Source: Patescibacteria group bacterium (GTDB taxonomy: Bacteria; Patescibacteriota; Minisyncoccia; UBA6257; GWB1-50-10). From it: a DNA stretch of 12,077 bases. The DNA lies in contig JAMCRC010000004.1 of the NCBI GenBank assembly GCA_023380415.1, forward strand, positions 1,638 through 13,714, read 5' to 3'. This document shows, in pieces, positions 6,502-11,889 of the stretch. The notes beneath the pieces are model-generated. The model was given only the letters and a program-made list of their open reading frames with translations, ran no database searches and was not told the origin of the DNA. Both the position numbers and the translations under genes were made by a program. Numbering within the stretch: position 1 is the stretch's first letter; each line of letters begins with the position of its first letter.

Positions 6502-6530
6502 ATTATATCATAAAGCCCATTGTTTGACAA
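6502..6530 (-). promoter_or_regulatory. Promoter for leaderless transcript of the 897-residue protein (TTGTCA-N17-TATAAT)
   Basis: The -35 TTGTCA is at 6525-6530 (5 of 6) and a perfect TATAAT at 6502-6507, 17 bp apart, with TGA just before the -10. ATG 6493 lies 8 nt downstream, so transcription should start at or next to the start codon. The -35 sits inside the hairpin that ends the arginine decarboxylase unit. Confidence 0.7.
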
Positions 6531-6535
6531 TGAGC
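6511..6535 (-). terminator. Terminator-like hairpin after the arginine decarboxylase gene
   Basis: On the minus strand GCUCAUUGU and ACAAUGGGC form a 9-bp stem (one U-G pair) with loop CAA at 6515-6535. UUUAU follows. The U-tract is short, but position and shape fit a weak intrinsic terminator that overlaps the next promoter. Confidence 0.55.
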
Positions 6536-6559
6536 CGAAATTATGGGTTTCCTTGTCCG

Positions 6560-7114
6560 TTATTCGAAAACAAGGACGGCGGCGGCGACGACCGTGGTCC
6601 AGATCCCGTCCTTGTGGCCCTCGGCCGATTGGGTGATGTTCGTGGTCTTGAAGATCTTCCCCGACGCCTTATAGACCTGTTCCCGTTCGTCCCAGGCGGC
6701 GTTCGGATCGAACTCGAGGCCCAATATCGAGGCGAGCATGGTGGCGGCCAGGTCCTCGGCGTATTCCCCCGCTTTTTCCTCCGTTTCGCCGAAGGAATGA
6801 TGCTCCGAAAGATAGCCGTGCTGGCTCGGGTCCGATGGCTGGGCGAGGCCGATCGACGAGACGATGAGCCGGTTCGGCTCGTTCGTTGCGTTCCTGGCCA
6901 TGACGCAAAAGACCACTTGCCCCGGGCTCAAAAGTTTCTTCCCCTCCTCTTTGGATATCCGCTTGCAGTTCGGCGGGAAGATGGAGCTCACCTGCACTAG
7001 GTTGTATTCGGCGATGCCGGCGTCCCGGAGGGCCATTTCGAAAGATTGCAGGTATTCTTTGTGGCGGCCGACGCCCTTCGTGAAGAACATCCGCTTGGGG
7101 ACCAGATTATCCAT
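6560..7114 (-). CDS. Pyruvoyl-dependent arginine decarboxylase (PvlArgDC)
   Basis: Converts L-arginine to agmatine and CO2, the first step of one polyamine route, using a pyruvoyl group formed by self-cleavage instead of pyridoxal phosphate. The 184-residue proenzyme has the family hallmark [13 protein letters not shown] at 38-50. By analogy with the archaeal enzyme, cleavage should occur between Ser43 and Ser44, giving a short beta chain and an alpha chain whose Ser44 becomes the pyruvoyl group. [11 protein letters not shown] (100-110) carries the conserved glutamate region (probably Glu104), and the C-terminal strand [12 protein letters not shown] is typical. Length matches the family (about 150-200). 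No agmatinase, agmatine deiminase or other polyamine gene is in the window, so agmatine use is unknown; acid resistance is another role known for this family. ATG 7114 follows a possible -10 TATACT (7129-7134) by 14 nt, and no Shine-Dalgarno site is seen. Confidence 0.93.
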   Translation of the reverse strand: MDNLVPKRMFFTKGVGRHKEYLQSFEMALRDAGIAEYNLVQVSSIFPPNCKRISKEEGKKLLSPGQVVFCVMARNATNEPNRLIVSSIGLAQPSDPSQHGYLSEHHSFGETEEKAGEYAEDLAATMLASILGLEFDPNAAWDEREQVYKASGKIFKTTNITQSAEGHKDGIWTTVVAAAVLVFE

Positions 7115-7171
7115 TGGGAAACAAATACAGTATAGAACATTCGTTCCGGCGGAAACTGTGGAAAAACCGGC

Positions 7172-8485
7172 CTATCCCTTGATGACCACTTTGGAGACGG
7201 CGAAGATACTGCGGAAGGAATAATGCGAGGCGAAGTTCACGTCGTTGCCGTTCTGGACGTAGGGGTCCTTCATGACGTAATTCCCCCGCCGTCCGCTCAC
7301 GAGGACGACGAAGTGCGTGCCGCCGTAGGCCCGCACGCCGACGATGACCGGATTCCCGGTCGCGAGAGTCGAGTCGATATAGGCCGAGACGCGGGTCGCC
7401 GTCACCCCGCCGGCGCTGATCGTCGTCATGAGCAGGGCGGGATAATAAGTGGCGAAGTTGTCCGGGTTGGTGTTGATGGTGACGGGCGTTATATCCCGGT
7501 AGCCGTAATGGGTCATCACCATTGCCATGGCCGTGATGAGGCAGCCGTCGCTCGCCAGGTTGTATCTCGTTCCGTCGAGCGGGTCGTTGCCCCAGGCCGC
7601 ATCGCGCTGGTTGTAGTAGCAGCCCCAGCTGTCGCAGGAGGTCTGGTTCACGAGGAGCTTCGATCCGCCGGCGTTCTGGGCGAAAGTGGTGAATCCGTTC
7701 AGCTCGGCCTCGGCTTCCGCGAGAAGCTGCTCGTAGACGGACTCCTGGGCCTTGGTCTCGGTGAGAAGCGCCGTCTTTTCGCTCTCCGTCGCGACGAGCG
7801 ACTGCTGCTGCGAAGAGAGCGACTGCTGCTGCGAAGAGAGCGTGACCTGCTTCTGTTTCGAGGCGGTCTGCAGGTCCGCGAGCTGCGATTCCTGCGCCCT
7901 AAGGGTTTGAATGTCCTGCTCGAAATTGTTCTGGAGCTGGAACAGGGCGTTGGTGTCGTCCCAGGCCTGGGATATGTTGTCCGAAGAGAATATCTGCATC
8001 ACGAGCGATTGGTCGTCGGCGGTCTGGAGCGCCCGCAAGCTTTCTCCCAGCGCCGCCTGGTCGGCGACTATCTGGCTCTTCGCATTGACGATGTCCGTTC
8101 CGGATTGCTGGATCTGGAGCTGGGTCACGTTGATCTGGTGCTCCGTGGCTTGGACTTGGGCTTCCACCTCCTTGCGCCGGAGATCAAGGGCGTTGACCGC
8201 CTGCTGGAGCGTCTGCTTGTTGGCCCCGATCTGCTGGAGCTGGGCCTGGTAAGCGGAGATCTGTTGGTTCAGCGCGTTTATCTGGGCGTAGTTAGCGTTT
8301 ATCTCTCCCTGGAGCGAGGCCAAGGACGTCGATGCCTGCCCGGCCAGGGACGCCGATTGGCCGGCTGGCGCGGACGTTCCGGAAGCGTCGGCTAAAGAGG
8401 CCGCCGGCGCTGCGATGAGCGCCGGAATGGCGAGGATGGCGGCTATAAAAATCGCGCGTCGCCGCGGTAGAGAAATACTAGCCAT
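7172..8485 (-). CDS. Secreted coiled-coil protein with C-terminal C39-like cysteine peptidase domain
   Basis: A 437-residue exported protein with a PcsB/EnvC-like layout but a different catalytic end. Residues 1-33 are a signal peptide (three arginines, then IFIAAILAIPALIAAPAASLA). Residues 55-265 are an almost unbroken Q/A/L-rich coiled coil, with the break DQSLVMQIFSSDNISQAWDD at 158-177 that is usual in these division-linked proteins. Residues 290-437 resemble a papain-like peptidase of the C39 type: YYNQRDAAWG (290-299), Cys315 in SDGCLITAMAMVM, His391 in GGTHFVVLVSG, and Asp407 in YVMKDPYV make a plausible Cys-His-Asp set. Two extra cysteines (284, 289) precede it and may form a disulfide. 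Likely job: a cell-wall peptide-cleaving enzyme held off by its coiled coil, or a protease; sequence cannot decide. A 21-nt tandem duplication lies in the coil. The gene is divergent from the BtpA-family gene. Confidence 0.85.
   Translation of the reverse strand: MASISLPRRRAIFIAAILAIPALIAAPAASLADASGTSAPAGQSASLAGQASTSLASLQGEINANYAQINALNQQISAYQAQLQQIGANKQTLQQAVNALDLRRKEVEAQVQATEHQINVTQLQIQQSGTDIVNAKSQIVADQAALGESLRALQTADDQSLVMQIFSSDNISQAWDDTNALFQLQNNFEQDIQTLRAQESQLADLQTASKQKQVTLSSQQQSLSSQQQSLVATESEKTALLTETKAQESVYEQLLAEAEAELNGFTTFAQNAGGSKLLVNQTSCDSWGCYYNQRDAAWGNDPLDGTRYNLASDGCLITAMAMVMTHYGYRDITPVTINTNPDNFATYYPALLMTTISAGGVTATRVSAYIDSTLATGNPVIVGVRAYGGTHFVVLVSGRRGNYVMKDPYVQNGNDVNFASHYSFRSIFAVSKVVIKG
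7800..7841. repeat. Perfect 21-nt tandem duplication in the coiled coil
   Basis: The 21-base unit at 7800-7820 is repeated without change at 7821-7841. It encodes a seven-residue unit (SSQQQSL, residues about 217-230), which is exactly one coiled-coil heptad, so the duplication lengthens the coil without breaking its register. Confidence 0.85.
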
Positions 8486-8503
8486 ATCTTTAAGATAGTT
8501 CCT

Positions 8504-8533
8504 ATTTTAACCGAGGATCGCCTCAATGGGCAA
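8504..8533 (-). promoter_or_regulatory. Possible promoter of the C39 coiled-coil gene
   Basis: TTGCCC at 8528-8533 and TAAAAT at 8504-8509 on the minus strand, 18 bp apart, would give a leader of about a dozen bases before ATG 8485. A second candidate, TATCTT at 8492-8497, lies 6 nt from the ATG and would give a leaderless start. Neither is strong. Confidence 0.35.
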
Positions 8534-8546
8534 TATTTCTCTTCCC

Positions 8547-8591
8547 CCTCGTAAGGCGGGCTTTTTCTGCCGTTCCGGCAATTTAGGGTGC
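8547..8591 (+). repeat. Left 45-bp direct repeat flanking the BtpA cassette
   Basis: Matches 9525-9569 at 41 of 45 positions in the same orientation, beginning CCTCGTAAGGCG and ending TTTAGGGTGC. In the right copy this segment is the inner part of a terminator plus the 3' end of tRNA-Gly. Here the left terminator arm and the tRNA are absent, so this copy looks like a displaced or left-over target segment. Confidence 0.85.
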
Positions 8592-8598
8592 ACCCTAA
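8583..8598. promoter_or_regulatory. 16-bp perfect palindrome upstream of the BtpA-family gene
   Basis: TTAGGGTGCACCCTAA is its own reverse complement. It straddles the right end of the left direct repeat, so half comes from the repeat and half from unique sequence. It lies 65 bp before ATG 8663 and about 98 bp before the divergent C39 start, a reasonable place for an operator serving either gene. Confidence 0.4.
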
Positions 8599-8662
8599 CG
8601 GAATGGATAAGAAGCGGCTAAGATAGCCATCTGGTAATTTACTGGAGTCCAATGGATAATTA

Positions 8663-9496
8663 ATGGCGATGTTAGCGTTTAAGCGGATATTTGGTAAAGA
8701 TCGCAATATCGTAATTGGGGCCATACACTTCCCGCCTCTCCCTGGCTATCCTGCATTTCCGGGCATCAAGCGGGCTGAAGTGAACGCATCTCGCGATCTT
8801 AACGCTTTTAAACGGGGCGGCGTGGATGGGGTTATCTTCGAGAATAACTACGATCAGCCGCATGTTATTAAGGCGGAAACTGGCACGGCGGTGGCGATGA
8901 CGTACCTCGGTGAAAGAATAAACCGCTCCGCCGGGATCCCGGTGGGCGTTAGCACGCTTTGGAACGACTTCGAAACAAGTTTGGTCATCGCCAAGTTGCT
9001 CGGGTTGGATTTCATCAGAATCCCCGTTTTCGTCGACACCGTGCGTGCCTCCTGTGGGGTCATCCGCGGAAATCCGAGAGAAGCGGTCGCCTACCGCCGG
9101 AAAATGAAGGCGCAAAATGTAGCACTTTTCACGGACATTCACGTCAAACACGCAAAGCTGATATCTCGATTATCGCTGGCGCAATCGGCCAAACGTTCGA
9201 TTGCCGCCGGTTCCGACGCATTAATAATCACAGGAGAATGGACCGGTGACGCACCGGACGTTAAGGACTTACGGGATGTGCGACTAGCCGTAGGCAACTT
9301 CCCCATCATAGTGGGGAGCGGGGCCGATGATCGTAACATTAGAACCCTTATGCGGTATGCGAACGGCGTAATTGTCAGCACATCGTTAAAGCGTGGAGTT
9401 AGAAAACCTTCTGAAGTTAATGTAAAGGCGTACTCTCAGAGAGTCGATATAAAGAAGGTAAGACGCTTCGTGAAAGTCGTGGCATCGAAAAACTAA
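8663..9496 (+). CDS. BtpA/SgcQ-family TIM-barrel protein
   Basis: A 277-residue protein of the BtpA family, named after a cyanobacterial protein needed for photosystem I stability. Most members, including SgcQ, belong to organisms without photosynthesis and have no settled enzymatic role. Family features in order: GAIHFPPLPGYP (19-30); GGVDGVIFENNYDQPH (52-67); a central block FIRIPVFVDTVRASCGVIRGNPREAVAYRR (about 117-146); FTDIHVKHAKLI (156-167); DALIITGEWTGDAPDVKDL (185-203); and a barrel-end phosphate-site type motif PIIVGSGADDRNI (214-226). It is the only gene on the plus strand, has visibly lower GC and more AT-ending codons than its neighbours, and sits between two 45-bp repeats next to tRNA-Gly. 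That suggests horizontal acquisition. GGAG at 8644-8647 is 15 nt before ATG 8663, rather far; ATG 8669 is an alternative. A bidirectional terminator follows the stop. Confidence 0.9.
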   Translation: MAMLAFKRIFGKDRNIVIGAIHFPPLPGYPAFPGIKRAEVNASRDLNAFKRGGVDGVIFENNYDQPHVIKAETGTAVAMTYLGERINRSAGIPVGVSTLWNDFETSLVIAKLLGLDFIRIPVFVDTVRASCGVIRGNPREAVAYRRKMKAQNVALFTDIHVKHAKLISRLSLAQSAKRSIAAGSDALIITGEWTGDAPDVKDLRDVRLAVGNFPIIVGSGADDRNIRTLMRYANGVIVSTSLKRGVRKPSEVNVKAYSQRVDIKKVRRFVKVVASKN

Positions 9497-9514
9497 GAAT
9501 AACTTTATACTACG

Positions 9515-9544
9515 AAAAAGCCCGCCTCGTAAGGCGAGCTTTTT
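9515..9544. terminator. Bidirectional terminator between the BtpA-family gene and tRNA-Gly
   Basis: The arms AAAAAGCCCGCCT and AGGCGAGCTTTTT pair over 13 bp with one wobble around the loop CGTA, with a T-run on each side. On the plus strand it ends the BtpA-family transcript 19 nt after its stop. On the minus strand it ends the tRNA-Gly transcript. Confidence 0.9.
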
Positions 9545-9569
9545 CTACCCTTCCGGCAGTTTAGGGTGC
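9525..9569 (+). repeat. Right 45-bp direct repeat overlapping the tRNA-Gly 3' end
   Basis: Partner of 8547-8591 (41 of 45 identical). It starts in the terminator, runs through the tRNA trailer, and stops three bases inside the tRNA gene (discriminator base plus two acceptor bases). That is the position where tRNA-targeting integrations typically leave their repeat. The two copies are 978 bp apart, start to start. Confidence 0.85.
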
Positions 9570-9637
9570 GGGTAAGGAGAATCGAACTCCTGTCTCAACC
9601 TTGGGAAGGTCGCATTCTACCACTAAACCATACCCGC
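9567..9637 (-). tRNA. tRNA-Gly, anticodon CCC
   Basis: 71 nt that fold fully: acceptor GCGGGTA/TACCCGC, anticodon stem CGACC/GGTTG with loop TTCCCAA (anticodon CCC at 9603-9605, reading GGG), and T stem AGGAG/CTCCT with loop TTCGATT. The D stem is weaker (GTTT/GAAT with wobble pairs). The discriminator base is A. The CCA end is not encoded (ACCC follows), so a CCA-adding enzyme is needed. It is downstream of the FtsB-like gene on the same strand and ends at the terminator at 9515-9544. Confidence 0.96.
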
Positions 9638-9671
9638 AAAATTTACTTTTAGATACTACAACGCCCCTCCT

Positions 9672-9983
9672 CTATTGGCCAGTGCTCGTGGCCGAAGATG
9701 TTGCCGACGATGTCGAATTCGGCATGGTGATAATAATGAGATGCTCTCCCTGCTCGACGTAGTTCGTCTGGGACTTCAGTATGTTTATCACGTTCTGCGG
9801 GTTTTTGAGCGAATCGAGCTCGTTCTGGAGATCGATGTTCTGGGAGTGCATCTTGGAAAGCTCGGCCGAAAGGGCCGCTTCCTGGGTTTGGTAGGCATTT
9901 TTTGGCGCTCACCAAACTCCAAAGCCCCATCCGAGGAGGACGACCGCCAGGCCGTAAACTATCCACCGCCAGTAGCGCAGCAT
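9672..9983 (-). pseudogene. FtsB/DivIC-like septum protein, interrupted by an in-frame TGA
   Basis: Read from ATG 9983 to TAG 9672-9674 this frame has 103 sense positions and one TGA at codon 25 (9909-9911). Codons 1-24 give MLRYWRWIVYGLAVVLLGWG and FGVW, a short cytoplasmic start and one membrane helix. After the TGA the same frame continues APKNAYQTQEAALSAELSKM (26-45), then a coiled coil through NELDSLKNPQNVINILKSQT (about 58-77), then VEQGEHLIIITMP (80-92) and a Ser/Thr-rich tail. Helix, coil and a GE-hydrophobic strand in about 100 residues is the layout of FtsB/DivIC, which bridges divisome proteins in the periplasm. Both halves share one frame, so this is a nonsense codon, not a frameshift. 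It could be a real mutation, a base error, or UGA read-through. TATAAT lies 6 nt before the ATG, favouring this start. Confidence 0.7.
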
Positions 9984-9989
9984 GCCAAT

Positions 9990-9995
9990 ATTATA
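9990..9995 (-). promoter_or_regulatory. -10 box for a leaderless FtsB-like transcript
   Basis: A perfect TATAAT on the minus strand 6 nt before ATG 9983. No -35 match is seen at 17 bp (GAGCAT). The predicted start of transcription falls on or within a base of the start codon. Confidence 0.5.
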
Positions 9996-10052
9996 TCTCA
10001 AAGCTGCGCTGGATGCTCTGCGAGGAGTGTAGGACTTGTGCTAGCGCCCTTC

Positions 10053-11840
10053 CTATTTCTTCAGCAGTTCTTTGAACAAATGCGGCGGAATGACGACGCG
10101 AGCGTTCTCGAGGAGCTTTTCCTTCCCCCGCTTTTGCTTGGCCCAGAGCTTCATCTTGCGCGTCCTATCGCCGCCGTTCTTGCCGAAATTGCCCAGTTCC
10201 TTCCGCAGGGCCGGAATGTCCTCGCGGGCGATTATCTTGGAGCCGATCTTGGCCTGGATGGCCTGGGAGAATTGCTGGCGCGGCAGGGTGTTCTTGAGCT
10301 TTTCGGCCATTCGGCGCCCCTCCGTCTCGGACGTGGCGCGCGGGAAGAAGCGCGAAAGGCCGGGCACGTTATCGCCTGCCACGGCGATGTCGACGCGGAC
10401 GATATCGGCCTTCTCGTATCCGGCGAGCTCATAGGACATGGAGGCGAATCCGGACGTGAGAGATTTAAGCTGATCGTCGAAGTCGGAGATGAGCTCGGCA
10501 AGGGGCATCACGGCGTCGATCTGGGCCTGGTCTTCGAGCGTCGATGTTTGTATGTTCTTGAGGCGGAATCGGCCGTATATCGGGAAGACGGCGGAGAGGG
10601 TCGCCGCCGGCACGAGAATGGTTATCTTCACCATCGGTTCCTCGATCTCCTCGCAGACCTCGGGCAGTTCTTCCGGCTTCACGATGGTCTTCCAGCCCTC
10701 CTTAGTTTTCACCCGGTACAGGACCGAAGGGAAGGTGCTCACGGTGCCGACATCGAACTCGCGCTTCAGGCGCTCGGCCGTTATTTCGAAGTGGAGCCGG
10801 CCCAGGAAGCCCACCTTGAATCCGCGGCCCAGAACCTCGTTCTGGTCCGGTTCGATCGTAAGGGCCGAATCGTTCAGATGAAGCTTGAGCAGGCTCCGTT
10901 TCAGAAGGTCGTAGTCCCCCGCCTCTTCGGGATAGAAGGAAACATAGACCACCGGATGGGGTTCGTTATAGCCGTGGAGGGCGACGCTCTTCGGATCGAG
11001 CCCCTGGGGCGGATTCGCAATGAACGTGTCGCCGATCTTCAAAAGGGCCGTGTCTTTGACGCCGGTCGCCACGTAGCCGATCTCGCCGGTGCGGATCTCT
11101 TCGGCCGGCGTCATCTGGGGCGAGAAGAATCCGACCTCTTTGAGCTTGCCCGACGCCTTGACCGCCGCGAGCGCGAAGTCGTCGTGGTTCCGGATGCGGC
11201 CGCCCATGACCCGTACCGAGGCGATGACCCCTTTATGGTCGTCGTAGAACGAATCGAATATCAGGGCGCGGTTGACGTTCCCCTCCCCGTTTTTGGGCGG
11301 AGGCACTTGGGAGATAACGGCGCTCAGGAGCCCTTCGACCCCCGCGCCGGTCTTGCCGGAGACGAGCAGGATATCTTCCGTGTTCCGGCCGATGAGCTTC
11401 GCGAGCTCCCGCCGCGCCTTTTCCACTTCCGGACTGTCCTTGGGGTAAAGGTCGACCTTGTTCACGGCGCCGATGATGGCGAGGCCGGCGTTCTTGGCCG
11501 ACCGGTAATTGGCGAGGGTCTGGGCCTGGATACCCTGCGTGGCATCGACGAGGAGGACGCCGCCTTCGACGGCTTGAAGGGCCCGGGAGACCTCGTAGCC
11601 GAAGTCGGAATGGCCGGGCGTGTCGATGAGGTTCAGCTCGTAGTCCTTGTATCTCATCCGGACGGGGGCCATTTTTATGGTGATGCCGCGCTCCCGTTCG
11701 AGCTCGAGCTGGTCCAGGTATTGGGCCTGCATCTTCCGTTTCTCAACAGTCCCGGTCATTTCGAGCAGCCGGTCGGCCAGCGTGCTTTTGCCGTGGTCGA
11801 TGTGCGCGATGATGCAAAAATTTCTTATCTTGTTGTCCAT
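10053..11840 (-). CDS. lepA: LepA (elongation factor 4), ribosome-bound translational GTPase
   Basis: A 595-residue translation GTPase of the LepA/EF4 family, which acts on elongating or initiating 70S ribosomes and matters most under ionic or thermal stress. GTPase motifs: G1 AHIDHGKST (12-20), G2 RGITI (51-55), G3 DTPGH (73-77), G4 NKVD (127-130), and G5 as SGK near 160 instead of the more common SAK. Domain II and two EF-G-like domains follow, with RGFKVGFLGRLHFEI marking the shift into domain III and EEIEEPMVKITILVP the start of domain V. The LepA-specific C-terminal domain is present, with FGKNGGDRTRKMKLWAKQKRG in place of the usual YGGD-SRK-KLL-KQK block. Length matches E. coli LepA (599). 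ATG 11840 is preceded by GAGGG 10 nt upstream. A long perfect palindrome separates it from the preceding gene. Confidence 0.97.
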   Translation of the reverse strand: MDNKIRNFCIIAHIDHGKSTLADRLLEMTGTVEKRKMQAQYLDQLELERERGITIKMAPVRMRYKDYELNLIDTPGHSDFGYEVSRALQAVEGGVLLVDATQGIQAQTLANYRSAKNAGLAIIGAVNKVDLYPKDSPEVEKARRELAKLIGRNTEDILLVSGKTGAGVEGLLSAVISQVPPPKNGEGNVNRALIFDSFYDDHKGVIASVRVMGGRIRNHDDFALAAVKASGKLKEVGFFSPQMTPAEEIRTGEIGYVATGVKDTALLKIGDTFIANPPQGLDPKSVALHGYNEPHPVVYVSFYPEEAGDYDLLKRSLLKLHLNDSALTIEPDQNEVLGRGFKVGFLGRLHFEITAERLKREFDVGTVSTFPSVLYRVKTKEGWKTIVKPEELPEVCEEIEEPMVKITILVPAATLSAVFPIYGRFRLKNIQTSTLEDQAQIDAVMPLAELISDFDDQLKSLTSGFASMSYELAGYEKADIVRVDIAVAGDNVPGLSRFFPRATSETEGRRMAEKLKNTLPRQQFSQAIQAKIGSKIIAREDIPALRKELGNFGKNGGDRTRKMKLWAKQKRGKEKLLENARVVIPPHLFKELLKK

Positions 11841-11855
11841 TGTTTTTTGTCCCTC

Positions 11856-11884
11856 AAAGGAAGGAGGTCGGACCTCCTTCCTTT
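11856..11884. repeat. Perfect palindrome with 14-bp arms before lepA
   Basis: The arm AAAGGAAGGAGGTC at 11856-11869 is followed after one base by its exact reverse complement at 11871-11884. It lies between the stop of the preceding gene and the lepA start, 15 nt before ATG 11840. In RNA of either strand it would make a very stable hairpin in which AAGGAGG (Shine-Dalgarno consensus) pairs with CCTCCTT (16S 3'-tail sequence). There is no T-run directly after it in either direction, so it is not a standard terminator. Confidence 0.85.
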
Positions 11885-11889
11885 CCGGC

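Noticed and set aside
8652..8663. Three-codon leader frame (ATG-GAT-AAT-TAA) overlapping the BtpA-family ATG
   Set aside because: Too short to judge, and GGAG is only 4 nt before it, so a functional leader peptide cannot be supported.
8443..8724. A 93-codon minus-strand frame across the C39 start, the left repeat and the BtpA start
   Set aside because: It overlaps two real gene starts and the repeat, and its product looks random.
8547..9569. CRISPR array or insertion sequence as explanation of the repeats
   Set aside because: There are only two copies, 978 bp apart, with no spacer periodicity, no terminal inverted repeats and no transposase. The enclosed gene is a BtpA-family protein.
9649..9966. 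A 105-codon minus-strand frame overlapping the FtsB-like gene
   Set aside because: It has no membrane helix or coil and overlaps the tRNA-proximal region. The other frame of the same strand gives the FtsB/DivIC layout despite its TGA.
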